NCBI RefSeq assembly: GCF_921293095.1
Contig: NC_060254.1
Location: forward strand, 105,982,917 to 106,046,916
Direction of reading: 5' to 3'
DNA length: 64,000 nt
From: Ischnura elegans
Taxonomy: Eukaryota; Arthropoda; Insecta; Odonata; Coenagrionidae
The notes below the pieces were generated by a model. The model did not search any database. It was not told where the DNA came from and saw nothing but the letters and a program-made list of their open reading frames with translations. Both the position numbers and the translations under genes were made by a program. Shown piece by piece: positions 22,408 through 32,512 of this stretch (positions are counted from its first letter, which is position 1; each line of letters begins with the position of its first letter).

Positions 22408-22503
22408 AAACTTACTCGGCCACTTAAATAACTCTGCGAAAAATGAGATTCTCATGGCTAATTCACGCACCCCCAGCATCCAGCATTGTTAATCCCTTAC
22501 AGA

Positions 22504-22850
22504 AAATTAATACTGGTGGCCAGTATTTTTAATACTGAAATACAGTATTAAAAATACTGGATTCAGTGATTTTCAGTATTAAAATCACTGACAACCAGTA
22601 TTTTCAATACTGGAAGAGTGCCTTTAATACTGGATCTCAGTATTAAAAATACTGGCTCTGGTGATTTTCAGTATTAAAATCACTGACAACCAGTATTTTC
22701 AATACTGGAAGAGTGCCTTTAATACTGGATCTCAGTATTAAAAATACTGGCTCTAGTGTTTGTCAGTATTAAAATCACTGACAACCAGTATTTTCAATAC
22801 TGGAAGAGTGGCTTTAATAGTGGATCTCGGTATTGAAAATACTGGCATCA
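22504..22850 (+). repeat. Left subterminal repeat array (95-bp units)
   Basis: About three and a half tandem units of 95 bp; CAGTATTAAAATCACTG begins at 22574, 22669 and 22764. Each unit also carries inverted pairs of the form CAGTATT..AATACTG. The array starts about 10 bp inside the left terminus of the CMC element. Such arrays are the expected binding sites for the element's transposase or accessory protein. Confidence 0.88.
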
Positions 22851-23142
22851 ATGATTTTATGGAAATTTATTATTAGGCAAGTGACTTCACTGCTGGCCAC
22901 CATTTAGCATTAAAAATTTTGGAATCTGGGGTGCTAAGGAAAAAAATGCTGCCTCCATTTTTGTCACAAAAATCTTTTATCTCAACTGGATCATGCATTT
23001 CATGTCATATACTATAAAATGTTTCGTGATGTGTCATAAATTAGATTACCCACTTGTATGAAGAGATAGGTGTATCACCAAATAACTGGATGCATAAGTT
23101 ATTGAAAACAATGACATTATTTATTGACCATTTTAAGTACTT

Positions 23143-25955
23143 TTAGTCCCTTTCCAAAGAGTTAACCAGAGGAAATATACATAATTTATTCTCAAATGGA
23201 ATCAAAACACACTTGTTGCACAACATTTCTGGAAATACAGCAATACATTCAGGAGTTAATTCAGAAATATATGGGAAGGCATTGGAAGTAATACCAATTG
23301 ATTTTTCTCGGAAAAGTGTTTCATTGGTTTGGTGTAGCTTCACTCCTAAAATAATGCATGTCATTTTATTGGAGCTCACAGTTTTAACTTTGAGAGCATG
23401 CGTAATAAAAATCAATTGCTTATTTTGGAGCTGCACGACATAATTAACTCGTTTCGTCATACGTGTATAGCTTTGAACGTGAAAGAGAACATTTTTATAA
23501 ATAAATCTCTGGAATGAAATTGCATTGTTCCAATATACTTCCTCACCAACTAAATTTTCAACCGTCACTTTCTGAGCCAAAGTCAAGGATACAATGTCTG
23601 GAGCACCAAACAATCTCACATAATCACTATGATTTTCGCATAAACTTGATCTATGCTTAGCATAAGTAAGCTTCCCATATAATAACTTTGCACAGTTGGA
23701 TTGAGATGTTTCCATAATTTCAGAGGCCTTTTCCCTAAGTGCCTGTAACCTTAAATACGACTTGCATATTTGATGTGGTACTGCTTGTGAGCTTTGGAAC
23801 ATTCGGGCCAGGACCCCATTGTTGTGCTCATAAGGGAAGGCTGATACTCCCCACAGAGATCCAAAATTTTGTACACTTTTTGGGATGTGCAATAACAAGT
23901 GACAATTAAATTTCAATAATTGTGGGGTATTGTAAACATCCTCCATTGATAGCACAAACTTCCTCAGAGCTTTCTCAGCCAAAGAGAACTCTTTCGGGCT
24001 GATATGTTCTTGAAGGAATGTTTTAATGCTATACACCAAAAGGGACCAATGGTCAAGGTATTTCATTGGAAAATTAACAGCTTTTAAAGAAATTACAGAA
24101 TAGTACAACAAAAAATTTTTCCACTCTGATGCCTTCCATAATTTTATGTCACTTAATGAGCGAGGTGTTCTAGTGATTTCACTTGGTGGTTTCACAGACT
24201 GAAGGACATTATCAATTATTTTACCTTTTTTATTGCTACCGATGTAAAAGGGCTGACTTTGATTCATGGGAGAAAGCCACCAACACACCAGAGTCTTCAC
24301 TACACCAAGTAGCACACAGTGCATGTATTCTGGGACGAAGGACACAATGATATTGAAAACTTTCAGAAGCAAAAGCACCGAGGGTCCTTTAATTCCATTT
24401 ATGCTCTTCCCCGTCCTTTGCACCTCTCGTGTATCACGCAGGTGCTGTTCCTGCGTTCTCGGAAGTCCTACATCTCCCCTGTACATTCGTGCTTGGCCAC
24501 GACCTACCGCAATTTCCTCACCTTCGTGCAAACAGAAAGGGCATCCTTGAGCTCCACGAAACGTTTTTAAGTTTTGCAATAAAGGCCTTGCTTGGGAGTC
24601 CACAGAGGCTAGGATTGTATGAACTTTAATGTTACGAACCTCTAAATCATCCGGCAATTGAATTTGGATGCCTTCAGTATGCAAAACATTCAGCTCCTCA
24701 ATGAATGGCTGGAGATAAGTGTTCATGTTCGGTTTACTTGGGCCATACCATAACCCACAGAGCATTATGTTTTCCCTTCTCTTCTTAAAAGGCAACTCAT
24801 TCACGGCTACCTGAATTGGCCAGAGTGAAACTTTTGACGATTTAAAAATCTTCACGCCATCAGTGTTCCACTGTAGAGTAATGTCAGGCTTGCAGATTAC
24901 TCTCTTTTCTTTCAACTTTTTGTACACTTTGCCACTAATCACGTCCGTTTCTTTATCAACGTCCCACCGCAATGCAGAACAAAAAGTTACATCATTCAGC
25001 AGTTTAGCCAATTGCTCCTGCAAAGGGATTTGAATGAAGTAACTCCCTTTCTCCTTCAGTTCATCTATGGACCACCTCAATCCACACTCACACTCTTTCT
25101 CTTCCATTCCATTCATAAATTTTATGAGCTTAAGGCAATTCCGGTCACCACAGTAAAAGTGAGTTCTGACCTCTGGCAACGTTGCGAATCTTTTCAGAAA
25201 CATATGGAGAGAACCGTGAGTTCTGGTGGGTAGGTGGCAGTCAACTAGTTCAATTAAATGTTCTAAGGCTACGTCAGACAACCCAAAACGCAAGGCATAG
25301 CTCATAATTAAGAGCTCACTTTCCTTCCTTGACAATCTGCTCCCTTCGTAGAGTGAAGTTCCCTCTCTGTTGGTATTTACCTCATTTTCTTCAAACAAAC
25401 CTGTGGGATTAAACTCCCCATCATCACTACCACTATCACTGTCCTCAATGAAACTGTCATTAGGCTCAGAAGCCGGTGAATCCATATTCAAAACATCAGG
25501 TAGTGATTCCACCTCACAACCATCATCGCAAAAAGACATCCTGGTGGAACAAACCTGAGAATTTTCAAGCATCTCAATATCTTGGTTACTACAACTACTT
25601 TGGCTGATACCAAGTTCCCAGTCATCATCTCCCATTTCAGAATCACTGCCAGCTCCCAAGTCTTCCAGCGAAGGATCACTATCGGTGTCACTTAGGTGTT
25701 CTCCAGGGTGAACCTGCATAGCAGTAATAGAAGTAAATACTCCAGAACATCTTAGGGAAATAATTATTAAAGCATTGCCAAACATCAATAGTTATATATT
25801 CCATCTGTCAATACGGATGGAATTAGGAACTTACTAACCTCAACATCCGATACTGAGGCATTATCTTCATGTGGTTGCAGTCGTCTTCGTAATGTAGCCT
25901 CCGGTATACTGATGTTCACGTCACTCAAGTACCGTTTGTACGGTCCACGCGACAT
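23143..25955 (-). CDS. CMC-superfamily DDE transposase, 895 aa
   Basis: Cuts and inserts the element in the nucleus. Exon 1 is 25955-25839 (ATG, 39 codons, starting MSRGPYKRYL); the intron 25838-25714 has GTTAGT and TATGCAG borders; exon 2 is 25713-23143. Joining keeps the frame. The N-terminus to about residue 150 is acidic and low-complexity. Cys residues near 227, 232, 247 and 249 (YCGDRNC, ECECG) look like a zinc site. The likely catalytic triad is Asp324 in WNTDGVKIF, Asp411 in ASVDSQARP and Glu668 in SAFPYEHNNG. A CxxC at 430-433 (GCPFC) and EYMHCVLLGVVK (about 501-512) are hallmarks of the CMC/EnSpm transposase family. An AATAAA signal on the minus strand lies 18 bases after the stop. 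Length is in the usual range and no stop or shift is seen. The exon-2 frame also opens with an ATG at 25788, but that lies in the intron; the spliced start is preferred because similar proteins begin with a short basic MSR-type leader. Confidence 0.88.
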
Positions 25956-26420
25956 CGTACCTCAAAGATTATATTCTAGAGATTGTGCCTTACTACTGTG
26001 GTTATTACCAGTTATTACGATCAATTACGATGGCGGACTACCTAAGAACTATGGAACATAGTTTTAGTGGTAACTCAACTTCGATCATCTTTCTTGTACA
26101 TCAATTATTTCTTCCATATTAATAATTTAATTATGCCCAGACTTGCGTCAAAACCGTCAAAACAATATAAAGGTCATAATATATTTTTCTCTTTTCCACC
26201 TTGTGAACGTTTTGAACGACCTTGGACCAGAACAAAAGCCTATCCAGATTCATTTCGCACCTCTTTTTTTACTTTCATTCGTCACATTACCGTTATCTTG
26301 ATGTCCGTGTGCTCCATGTGGTAGGGCTGGTGAAATATTTCAGTGTAACTGCATCCTGTGGTGTAATTTACGAATTCAGCCTTTTTTTAGTTATTCTGAA
26401 CTGTAATCACCATCGATATC
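25956..26420. promoter_or_regulatory. Shared divergent promoter region of the CMC element
   Basis: The 465 bp between the two divergent start codons must contain both promoters. I see AT-rich DNA, a GATGGCGG motif near 26028 (YY1-like core) and no sharp TATA box placed convincingly for either gene. A short frame at 26067-26324 is not supported as coding. The region is probably where the element's two genes are co-regulated. Confidence 0.5.
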
Positions 26421-29400
26421 ATGTCACATGAGGGTGAAATACCAGCGACTCCGTTATCGGACAGAGAATGTCTATTGGTGCAATTTGTACACGAGAGGAA
26501 GAAACCTGTTCAAGTTGCTTTTCAAGCGTGGGTTAAGGACAGATCTTTAGATTTGAAGAAGGCAGTGGAATCGGAAATTGTTATCCGTTGGCCTTGTGAA
26601 GTGGACGTCGTGTGCGCAAAGTTAATGGAGCGGAAGCTGAGGAATTGCGTAAATTGGCAGGACTTGGTCGTGAAAGTTCGGGCTGTAGGAGGTAAGTACG
26701 AATTCCACTATGCTGAAATCTCCTTGCATTACACCCTTCACTGTGGCCTAAGCAGTTTTCTAGAACTTGTAACGTATAATTGAAATATGTTGCACCGGCA
26801 CTTCTATTCCAGAATGGACTGACATGTGCCGGCAGGCCAGTAGTATAAAAAAATTCGGTGTACCGAATCCCACTAAAAAGGAAAGGCGGCAGTTATGCGC
26901 GAAGATGATCAGCAGCAGTGAAGGGGAAATGAGTACCACGGAAGAAGAGGTAGAGGAAATTGCGATTTTTTGTTTGTGTATTATCGTTAAAAGCTCCACT
27001 GATTGCTTTTTCATGCTATTTTTCCTCGTGATAATTGAAATATGCAGTCCTCTTTTTATCCATTAATTCATATTCATAGAGGAGGGGTGCGGAGAGCTCA
27101 CTGATGACTGAATTGATTTGGTGATCTATGTGGACAAGTTTTAACTGAGCAAATTTTAAGGGAATAGTAAAATAATCTTATTTCCGTATTAACCACGAAG
27201 TGAGCTGAATGGTGTTGATATTTAAAAGACAAAATTCAACTCATATTGATGTTGGGAGTTAAAAGTAGTCAACATTTTAAGCTCAGTTAGTGAAACTAGT
27301 TAATTTCAATTAATTGAAAATGTTGAGTGTTGAGATTTTGATCACAATTTCCCTCATAATTTGTTTTCTTTTCAATACCTGTGTTACTGCAGAGTCACAT
27401 TGTTTTTATGAAGAAAATTAAGGAAAAATGAAATAACTCTTATTGTTTAATTTTTTTCTTTTTTAGAACAATGACACCATAGATGGAGGGGGAAAACAAA
27501 AGAAACGGCAATGCAGCTCTAATCCTAAATCTAGGAAAGCCATGAATGTTGTTGTGAAGACCACAAATAATGAGGTGGCAAATAGAATCCGTGACTTGCC
27601 ATTGGATCACCTTTTACGGTCTGATGTGGTAATATGCTAAGCTTATGGATCTATAGTTTTCTATTATTCTCCAATCCATAAAGTTCAATATCTTTACCTG
27701 TATAACTGCAATATTTACAGATTTCTGATGATGATGATGATGATGACAGCTCGGATTTTGAAAATAGTTCTAAATCAAGGTTATTGCAGAAAATATCTAT
27801 TCTCCAAGAGGAGAACAAGAAGCTCCGTCAAGACAATGCTAGACTAAGAGCCTTGCGTTGTGTGAGTGAAGGTAATGTGTTCCACCAAACTATATACTAT
27901 TGGTGATATTAATGTCATTTTGTTTATGGGAGCAATGTTATCAGCATTTAATTGTTGCTTGTCTTAATTTACAGATTTAGAAAAAGTATTAGAAAATTCT
28001 ACTGCTGTACGGGAAATGATGCTTAAGCTGAAAGGTGATATGGTATCATTGACCAATGCTGCCTCCACTTCAAGAAAGGCTAACAGAACTGGTAACAGTA
28101 GCTCCTGTAGCAGCTCTGGCAGTTTAATCAACAATCAATGTACAACCACCAATGCTCCTGCGAGCGTCAGCCAGTCCAGTGTTTCGGGTGATCCTCAGCA
28201 TGACATAGGCGATGAAGAAGTATGAGCTTTTTATCATTTCTGTTTTTCATTTTAATAATAAGCTTATCTGAAATTTTGCACAAACACTACCTTCACCAAG
28301 CTTTTATGATAAGGTGCATAGTTATAAGGAATGACTTAATCTATTCATAGTTTCCTATGCTGAATTATTGTTAATGAGGGTATGTCCAGGGGCGGATCCA
28401 GGATTTTTTTCTGGGAGGGGCACAAGCAAGGCCGTATCCAGGATTTTGTTCTGGGTGGGGCACAAGGATACCTCGTAATACAAAACGAATGCAATGATAA
28501 TGGGAGCGTATTAAAAATCTTGCATATTTTTTAGGGTCTGGGGGGGGCACGTGCCCCCGTGCCCACCCCCTGGATCCGCCTATGGGTATGTCTATCTGTG
28601 AATTTACTGGTATAGAGCTTTAGGACAGAGAATATGTTACTGTCATTAGAATAATTCCAATTTAGAGCCTGTATAGGTGCATAGCATAGGTAAAAAGTAG
28701 GTGTTCGTAGCAGGAGGAGGGATTGATGTCAATGATTAGCTAAGTTTAATTGGATGCCAAGGGTTAACTACCTCAATACTTCCTCTAAAGCTTGGTATGA
28801 GCTTTCAGTCAACTTATTGCAAAAAGCTATGGGAAAGTCCAGTGTACTTAACTTTCATTTTTTTGGGTGTGTTCCTCGAATAATAAATAAGGTAAGTAAA
28901 TTAATCATTCTTAATTGATTAACATGCTCTCAATCTGTGCCAAGACTCATTAATATGTACTGTAATTTTTCAACTAATTATAGATTAAAATGTTGAGGAT
29001 TCCTTTAAGGAAGTTAAGTTATTCTGTTCACAATTTAACATAGTTTTTTAATAAGTTTAATTTTATTAAAGCTAACTAAAATTTCAGGGCTTCATGAACT
29101 TTGGTGGCCGACTTGTGGAAAAGGAAAGAGTGGCCAGAGTTGACAAGTCTCGCGGCATTTCCTTTTTCACCTCCAACATCATGGCCGTAGTATTTTCTAA
29201 GGAGGAAATGGCCAAGAGCAGTATAGCAGGAGGAGAATGCAATTTAAATAAGAAAAAGGGAGAGGACACTAAAAGCAATAAAGTTCTTCTCAATGTGGAT
29301 GTCAGGAAATCAGTTGAAGGTAAATCTATTCTTCTTTAATAGTATCCTTATGAAAGTTTAATGCTATGTACTTGGCCTTATTTTTTCTCATTCTTTACTC

Positions 29401-29527
29401 TGCAGAATTCATTATGGGCCAATTAAGTATAACTCCTGCTATGATCAGTGAGGTTAAGGCTATCCAAGCAGCAATGAAAGCCAAATTAAATAACGAATCA
29501 ACTGCCTGGAAGAAGAGGACGAAATGA
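26421..29527 (+). CDS. Transposon-encoded BEN-domain-like protein, 439 aa, seven exons
   Basis: Exons: 26421-26691, 26813-26949, 27467-27628, 27721-27871, 27975-28219, 29088-29319, 29406-29527. All junctions are GT/AG and phases match, giving 440 codons including TGA; AATAAA follows at 29562. The donors at 26950 and 28220 are weak and were chosen because they fit the phase. The N-terminal 130 residues (starting MSHEGEIPATPLSD) match nothing I know. Exon 4 has a run of seven Asp and then a leucine-rich coiled coil (LLQKISILQEENKKLRQ, about 209-260), followed by a Ser/Asn-rich linker. The C-terminal 100 residues (ISFFTSNIMAVVFSKEEM, KSSIAGG, later LLNVDVRKSVEEFI) resemble a BEN domain, a helical DNA-binding module of chromatin factors. 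By analogy with TNPA of plant En/Spm it probably binds the subterminal repeats or assists the divergent transposase. BEN assignment is by eye; an alternative is an unrelated helical DNA-binding fold. Confidence 0.72.
28387..28584 (+). mobile_element. hAT-type MITE in intron 5 of the BEN-like gene
   Basis: Ends CAGGGGCGGATCCAGG and (inverted) CATAGGCGGATCCAGG with an exact 8-bp duplication GGTATGTC at 28379-28386 and 28585-28592. The first 50 bp are partly repeated in tandem near the left end (GGATCCAGGATTTT, then GTATCCAGGATTTT). Same family as 462-661 in opposite orientation. Its position in the intron leaves all exons untouched. Confidence 0.9.
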
Positions 29528-29639
29528 GAGGAAACCTTATATCTCTAATGTCTAAATAGGCAATAAATTTTCAGTCCATAATTTTCTGTATTTTCTTTAG
29601 CCTAAAGTACATATGTTTAAAATATATTGTAACATGTCT

Positions 29640-29970
29640 TGGTTAGTCACATCAATCGAGAGGGTTACCCCAAATTTGACCAATTGGTTTACTTGTGTGG
29701 TTTTCCTTCTTGTGAGTTAATGAGTCTGGTCCCATTTTTCCCCCCCGTCTCTATTTTCCGTGAGCTCAAGGAGGCATGTGTGTGGCCTTCAACCCTGCCT
29801 TGTCATATGACGATGTCGTCCCAATGGCCCTTGCGTTAATAGCGACAGCTCACCAATCTCCCCCTTCACCCCGGTGGCATGCAATTCCACCGACAGTGAC
29901 TAGCCTTGGTGTGACCCTCCCTCCTTCCCCTCCCCTTATAGTAGAAGGAGGACTAGTTATTATATAAGTG
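29640..29970. other. Spacer between BEN-like gene and right repeat array
   Basis: Pyrimidine-rich stretches on the plus strand and no motif-bearing frame. Non-coding spacer within the CMC element. Confidence 0.4.
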
Positions 29971-29982
29971 CCCCTTCACAAT

Positions 29983-30250
29983 CAGCATTGAAATCACTGG
30001 CCAGTATTAAAATCACTGGTCAGTATTAAAATCACTGGTCAGTATTAAAATCACTGGCCAGTATTAAAATCACTGGTCAGTATTAAAATCACTGGCCAGT
30101 ATTAAAATCACTGGTCAGTATTAAAATCACCGGTCAGTATTAAAATCACCGGTCAGTATTAAAATCACTGGTCAGTATTAAAATCACTCGTCAATTAATC
30201 ACTGGCAGTAATTTTAATACTGAAATTTTTAATACTGATCAGTATTAAAT
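29983..30250 (+). repeat. Right subterminal repeat array (19-bp units)
   Basis: Eleven consecutive 19-bp units of CAGTATTAAAATCACTGGT occupy 29983-30191, differing mainly in the last base and a few CACC or CTCG variants. Then 30192-30250 has further inverted TTTTAATACTG / CAGTATTAAA copies reaching the right terminus. The core is the same 17-mer as in the left array but with unit length 19 instead of 95. Confidence 0.92.
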
Positions 30251-30261
30251 TTCTGTAAGGG

Positions 30262-31019
30262 AAGTGGCTCGTACTTACTAGGAAACCTTGAGATGTTAAT
30301 GAGAGTAAATTCTTATTAATTTTGACACTAAATAAGACATCACATAGCCCACGAGCATTAAAAAGCTTACCCTAAAGCCTGACGAAATAAAATTTTTAAA
30401 TAAAAATTGCCGATGAAACAGGATTGCTGACACATCTGCTATTAGTATGATCGAATTCATCAAAATGCAAGCAAAAATTAACGTATAGTTCAGTCTCAGC
30501 TACTAAAACTTACCCATATCAGGCGCTAAAGTATTTGAAAAATTATTTGGGATGAGTAAAAGTCCCTAGGTCACTGCAGTAAATGTATCACCCTATTAAA
30601 AATATGAAAGTCCTGCCAAATCACCAGCATAAACACTTGTAAAATAAAACATGTTATCTCTTAGATCACACCTCCGATTTTATACTTACTTTGCATGAAG
30701 TCACCACCGCAAGAAATTTTAAAGAGGCAGGAAAGAAAAAACCCACAGAAATACAATACATATATTATGTATTTTCTATTGTCAACCACAATAATATTTC
30801 CAATTTTCTCTTCTATCCCACATCTAATTTAGCGAAACAATTACTCTTATTCTCTTTCGAATAGAAAATTATTTAAAAGAGGACTGGTCGATACATACAA
30901 ACTATCGTCAATACTTTCTCCGATGAACGTCCACTATCACTGCACCAACTTGCACAAATCAAGTCCACATCCACAAATATGTCACTTCTGCCACAATGTC
31001 TGTCTTCTTGGCGACAGGT
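30262..31019. other. Right arm of outer transposon, unassigned part
   Basis: AT-rich sequence between the CMC right end and THAP pseudo-exon 2. If the THAP gene had later exons they would lie here on the minus strand, but I see no long frame or family motif. Confidence 0.4.
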
Positions 31020-31764
31020 AACAGTGAAGCAATGGTACCTTCCTCCAATCTGGGCACCTCCAATTCAGCAAGAATTTTCTCCTCGTCTTCTCGTCCAAGG
31101 CCACAGATTATTTTCTGATATCACAAGGTGCGATGTGAAGCTCACCCACCTAAAATTAATAAATAATAAAATACCATGTAACTTATTAGGTCAAATCATT
31201 TCCAAATTTTGGTATTTCTGCATGAGAAATCAAATTACTAGGCTCGTAAATATAGTAAATATTTTTATGCCTGATATTTTTATTGTTTTAAACTATAGCA
31301 TAAGATAATTTGAAATGATGAAAGCCGACGTGTAATACACCATAGGGCAAGCTAAGAAGCAATATTCGAACCTATAAACTTGGCAGCTTATTCCTAGTTT
31401 CTCCTTTAACCACACGTTTACCGAATGAATTAATACAAAAAAGACAACTAAAATGCAAGAATTTTCAAAAGAATTGCTGCTACAATATTTTGAATCACCA
31501 TTTTTAGTACTATAGTACTTCAGTACTGAATAGTTCGGGATGTTGATGCATCAACATCCTGAAGCCACTTCTAACTTAAAATTACATCCAAATAATTACA
31601 GCGAGAAAGAGTACATACCTCACAGTTTTTCGTAGGGGTGAAATGTTTTCTTCTTATCGCCCAAATGCACTTCTTCTTCAACTCAGGATCTTTTGAAAAG
31701 CTAAAAACTTGAACCATGTCCCGGAGTTTCCATTACATCCCGACAATACACACACGAAAGGCAC
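31020..31764 (-). pseudogene. THAP-domain gene remnant, two exons
   Basis: Minus-strand exon 1 (31764-31619) aligns with the intact exon at 21402-21560 but has GTG in place of ATG and a frameshift after KFLAFQK. Beyond it, DPELKKKCIWAIRR and HFTPTKNCE are still readable. The donor is GAG|GTATGT. After a 469-bp intron an acceptor (TTAATTTTAG) opens exon 2 at 31149 with VGELHIAPCDIRK, corresponding to the THAP tail VCELHFxxxDI with the zinc-ligand Cys changed to Gly. This is followed in shifted frame by EVPRLEEGTIASLLP, typical of the sequence after a THAP finger. The gene is inactivated by start loss, frameshifts and a ligand change. It is in the right arm of the outer element, antisense to the BEN-like gene. 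Confidence 0.72.
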
Positions 31765-32075
31765 TTTTAACAAAAATATCTCACAAACACGTTTCTGAAG
31801 CCCAGTGAATGAAATTAAAGAATAAGGGAAACTTCACCATTACCAGACACTCTATTTTTCACAAACTTAGCCACAAAAATCCCTGAAATGTGGTGAGACG
31901 TAACGTAAACGATGCGATCTCCAACGCCTTGTGCTAGCTTGTGAAGACATGTGATCTTTCTAGGAGGATATGGCACGATGACACCAGATGGCACCACCCG
32001 CGAAAGAAAATAGTCCCAGACCGAATACAGTTTTATCGATGAGATACAATTTTATCTATGCATATGAATTTGCCA
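31450..32075 (-). repeat. Long inverted repeat arm containing THAP exon (right)
   Basis: Inverted paralogue of 21040-21720. Relative to the left arm it carries a small extra palindromic stretch at about 31500-31560 (GGATGTTGATGCATCAACATCC-like, adjoining AGTACTATAGTACT) inside the THAP intron. The arms could pair over about 650 bp across 10 kb. Confidence 0.75.
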
Positions 32076-32329
32076 GTCCTCTTGCATCTTTTTTCGTCAT
32101 TAAAGGAAATAAAGAAACAAAACCTTCTAAGTAACTTCCTAAGCGCGATTTTTGTATCTTGATTGTCCACCCTCGTATTTAGGTACGAAAACTTCCTGTG
32201 CCGTCTGGGTAAGAATGTTAAACACGAGACGAAACATAAGACTGTAGTTTCCTGTCTTATGTAATCTGCTTGTTACCTACAAGAGACAATTTCTTGCTAC
32301 AATGAAATTTTTATATACTTCATTACTAC

Positions 32330-32512
32330 AGTAGCAGTGCAGGAGAGCATGTCAGTCCCTGAAAAAGATGTGGAGGTGGCTATTAGAAACTCACTAAGGC
32401 ACGCCAAGTGACAGCAACAACACGGTTGCAGGGGGAGAAGAAAATTAAGTACATAATACTTATGTAGTTTCTTGTGTTGTATTATTTCACCAAAGAAGCC
32501 CAATAAATATTG
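32330..32512 (+). other. Possible terminal exon with poly(A) signal
   Basis: An acceptor-like TTCATTACTACAG precedes a frame reading VQESMSVPEKDVEVAIRN and ending SLRHAK, stop near 32411. AATAAA follows at about 32501. It lies just right of the outer inverted terminus, in the orientation of the THAP exon at 21402, so it could be the last exon of the gene split by the transposon insertion. The short length and lack of a recognised family make this tentative. Confidence 0.3.

Larger units (their letters stand above)
22494..30261. mobile_element. Intact two-gene CMC (EnSpm/CACTA-like) transposon
   Basis: The left end starts CCCTTACAGAAAATTAATACTG-like and the right end, inverted, gives CCCTTACAGAAA followed by T instead of A and then TTAATACTG. 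Directly inside lie subterminal arrays sharing CAGTATTAAAATCACTG. The 7.8-kb interior encodes a CMC-type DDE transposase (minus) and a BEN-like protein (plus), divergently arranged, both with unbroken spliced frames. The target duplication is not clean: left flank ends AAT, right flank begins AAG, so AA is possible. Termini, subterminal repeats and transposase family agree, so the identification does not rest on a single clue. Only the hAT MITE inside an intron of the BEN-like gene disturbs it. It is a good candidate for a recently active autonomous copy. Confidence 0.82.
21933..32209. mobile_element. Outer transposon defined by CTTACCCAGACGG inverted termini
   Basis: CTTACCCAGACGGCACAG at 21929-21946 recurs exactly, inverted, at 32196-32213. 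Taking CCCAGACGG as the terminus leaves TA on each side (21931-21932, 32210-32211) as a possible 2-bp duplication. Similarity does not extend far inside. Subtracting the CMC element at 22494-30261 leaves about 2.5 kb of its own DNA: a GC-richer left arm, a fold-back sequence, and a right arm with a minus-strand THAP pseudogene. I infer an older THAP-bearing element that later received the CMC element. Superfamily not determined. Confidence 0.6.

Noticed and set aside
24266-24629. Plus-strand frames inside the transposase
   Set aside because: They are antisense to the well-supported CMC transposase exon 2.
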